NCBI GenBank assembly: GCA_017501805.1 | Contig: JAFVWG010000130.1 | Coordinates: 1 to 5,538 of the forward strand | Length of the DNA stretch: 5,538 nucleotides | Source of the DNA: Oscillospiraceae bacterium | Lineage (GTDB): Bacteria; Bacillota; Clostridia; Oscillospirales; Oscillospiraceae | Direction of reading: 5' to 3' | Part shown: positions 4,794-5,538 of the stretch, piece by piece | Position numbering within the stretch: position 1 is the stretch's first letter | Layout: each line of letters starts with the position of its first letter | Program-made: the position numbers and the translations under genes | Notes under the pieces: model-generated | What the model was told of the DNA's origin: nothing | Databases searched by the model: none | What the model saw: the letters and a program-made list of their open reading frames with translations, nothing else

Positions 4794-5267
4794 TTACGCT
4801 TCGGCGCCTTCGGCGGGTTCTTCGACCGGCTCTCTGATGGCTTCGCCCTCGATGCTGAACATCGGGTATTCTCCGGATTTGACTTTTTCCCAGACGTCGT
4901 CGTCGGTTACGTAGAAACCGATCCACCAGCCTTCCGGGACGGTGCCTTCGGGAAGTCCGAGGGCGGCCTGCTTCTCTTTGGTGAATACCATACTTTCGAT
5001 AAGGACGGCGCATCCGCCGCGTTCGTGCATCTCTCCGCCTTCGCGGTAAAGCTCCACGAATTTATAAGCCGCCTGCTCCAGCTCTTCAATGTCGATCATG
5101 TCTTCGTGCCAGTCGACCAGCTGCTCTCCGGCGGCGCTCACGGAAACGTTCGCCCAGCCGAAGGCGAGGCGTTTGTCGTCATCCGATTTTGCTATCTTAA
5201 AGCGCCCGGTTACTCCGGACGACTTCCTGATCGGCTCGTTTTTCAGAGCCTCCTTGAATGTGAACAT
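4794..5267 (-). CDS. XkdF-like prohead protease
   Basis: 157 residues from the ATG at 5265-5267 to the TAA at 4794-4796. AGGAGG at 5275-5280 is seven bases upstream and merges with the stop of the preceding gene. The frame is open further upstream but that part overlaps the minor head gene and is Arg-rich noise. The XkdF family pattern is clear: FGWANV at 36-41, QLVDWHEDMIDIEELEQAAY at 49-68, GGEMHERGG at 77-85, LIESMVFTKEKQAALG at 89-104, PEGWWIGFYVTDDDVW at 111-126 and YPMFSIEGEAI at 134-144. His81 and Ser138 are good candidates for the catalytic pair of a prohead serine protease (inference from family layout). It would cleave scaffold and other head proteins inside the prohead. The C-terminal dozen residues (EPVEEPAEGAEA) are an acidic tail. 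Length is close to that of single-domain XkdF proteins. Confidence 0.9.
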   Translation of the reverse strand: MFTFKEALKNEPIRKSSGVTGRFKIAKSDDDKRLAFGWANVSVSAAGEQLVDWHEDMIDIEELEQAAYKFVELYREGGEMHERGGCAVLIESMVFTKEKQAALGLPEGTVPEGWWIGFYVTDDDVWEKVKSGEYPMFSIEGEAIREPVEEPAEGAEA

Positions 5268-5278
5268 TGTCGTTCCTC

Positions 5279-5538
5279 CTATTCTGCTTCTTCGTAGCAG
5301 ATGGCGCATCTGCAGCGTGGGTGTGCAGGCGGTGTCTGCTTCTGTCCGCCGTAGAGTGAACGTCCGGGGTACTCGAAGCTGTCGCCGAGGTCTATCTCGA
5401 CGCCATCCAGGGCGCCGCATATTCCGCAGACGCCTTCGTCTGCCGCCGTGCTCCATACCGCTTTCATCCTGGGGAGCAGTCCTGCGTCCTGCGCCTGGTG
5501 AATTGCGTCGTCTGCACCTTTGTTGTAGGCATACGCCA
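5279..5538 (-). CDS. Head morphogenesis / minor head protein (Mu gpF, SPP1 gp7-like), C-terminal part
   Basis: The last 85 codons of a gene whose 5' end lies beyond the right edge; the stop is a TAG at 5279-5281. An internal ATG at 5465-5467 is not the start, because the frame continues through AYNKGADDAIHQAQDAGL, typical of the region just before the family's C-terminal motif. That motif is plain: C-G-I-C-G-A-L-D-G (Cys37 and Cys40 of the fragment), then LYGGQKQTPPAHPRCRC with His72, Cys75 and Cys77. In Mu gpF- and SPP1 gp7-like proteins this Cys/His cluster is conserved and probably binds a metal. These proteins are minor capsid components acting near the portal. Position just upstream of the protease fits. 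Its stop codon merges with the SD of the protease gene. Confidence 0.9.
   Translation of the reverse strand, partial: AYAYNKGADDAIHQAQDAGLLPRMKAVWSTAADEGVCGICGALDGVEIDLGDSFEYPGRSLYGGQKQTPPAHPRCRCAICYEEAE

Larger units (their letters stand above)
1..5538 (-). mobile_element. Phage/prophage head-neck morphogenesis module
   Basis: Ten genes in a row on the minus strand follow the classic order of a tailed-phage head module: minor head protein, prohead protease, scaffold, decoration protein, major capsid protein, an unknown, connector, head closure, gp10-like protein and a further small gene. Gaps are 0 to 21 bases except one of about 105 bases, and several genes overlap, as expected of a single late operon. 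No integrase, att site, terminase or host gene is inside the window, so whether this is a prophage or a free phage cannot be decided. Both ends cut through genes, so the module continues on each side: portal and terminase are expected beyond base 5538, tail genes beyond base 1. Confidence 0.93.

Noticed and set aside
4759..5013. An 84-codon minus-strand frame overlapping the protease end, with A-AAA-AAC just before the hairpin, which looked like a programmed frameshift site.
   Set aside because: The protease frame stops at 4794 before the slippery run, and the overlapping frame is Arg-rich out-of-frame translation with no SD, so no ribosome reading a real gene would reach the site.
5268..5456. 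Upstream extension of the protease gene to an ATG at 5456.
   Set aside because: The added part is Arg-rich and lies over the minor head gene in another frame; the ATG at 5265-5267 has AGGAGG seven bases upstream.
1..5538. tRNA genes, CRISPR arrays, insertion sequences, att sites, defence genes.
   Set aside because: No cloverleaf-like segment, spaced repeat array, transposase or terminal inverted repeat was seen on reading; nearly all sequence is accounted for by structural genes.

Overview
The window is a stretch of a tailed-phage (Caudoviricetes) genome or prophage. It covers the head and neck part of the structural operon, and every gene supported here reads on the minus strand. The reading order therefore runs from base 5538 down to base 1. 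The host is most likely a member of the Bacillota (Firmicutes). The reasons are very strong AGGAGG-type Shine-Dalgarno (SD) sites in front of most genes, a PBSX/XkdF-type protease, and a gene set typical of Clostridia and Negativicutes prophages. The base composition looks moderately GC-rich by eye (not computed). Genus cannot be told, nor whether the element is integrated, because no integrase, att site or host gene is present.

Layout in transcription order: (1) the C-terminal end of a Mu gpF/SPP1 gp7-like head morphogenesis (minor head) protein, cut by the window edge; (2) an XkdF-like prohead protease; (3) a roughly 105-base gap carrying a 13-bp hairpin; (4) a 409-residue GTG-started scaffold-like protein with a possible internal start that would give a shorter scaffold product; (5) a DUF2190-like capsid decoration (cement) protein; (6) the HK97-fold major capsid protein; (7) a 175-residue protein of unknown function with a very acidic tail; (8) a gp6/gp15-like head-tail connector; (9) a head-closure protein; (10) an HK97 gp10-like tail-completion protein; (11) the N-terminal part of a small unidentified protein, cut by the left edge.

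Together the genes would build and finish the capsid. Scaffold and major capsid protein form the prohead, the protease clears the scaffold, the decoration protein stabilises the expanded shell, and the connector, closure and gp10-like proteins build the neck that receives the tail. The genes are packed tightly. Upstream stop codons merge with the SD of the next gene (TAGGAGG, TAAGGAGG), or genes overlap by 1 to 20 bases. The only real gap is the one before the scaffold gene, and it is occupied by the hairpin.

The genes themselves are ordinary phage morphogenesis genes, and I do not see a new defence or mobile system. The most interesting points are the hairpin, whose two imperfect pairs are G-U wobbles only in the transcribed orientation, the possible nested scaffold start, and the unidentified 175-residue protein with its acidic tail.
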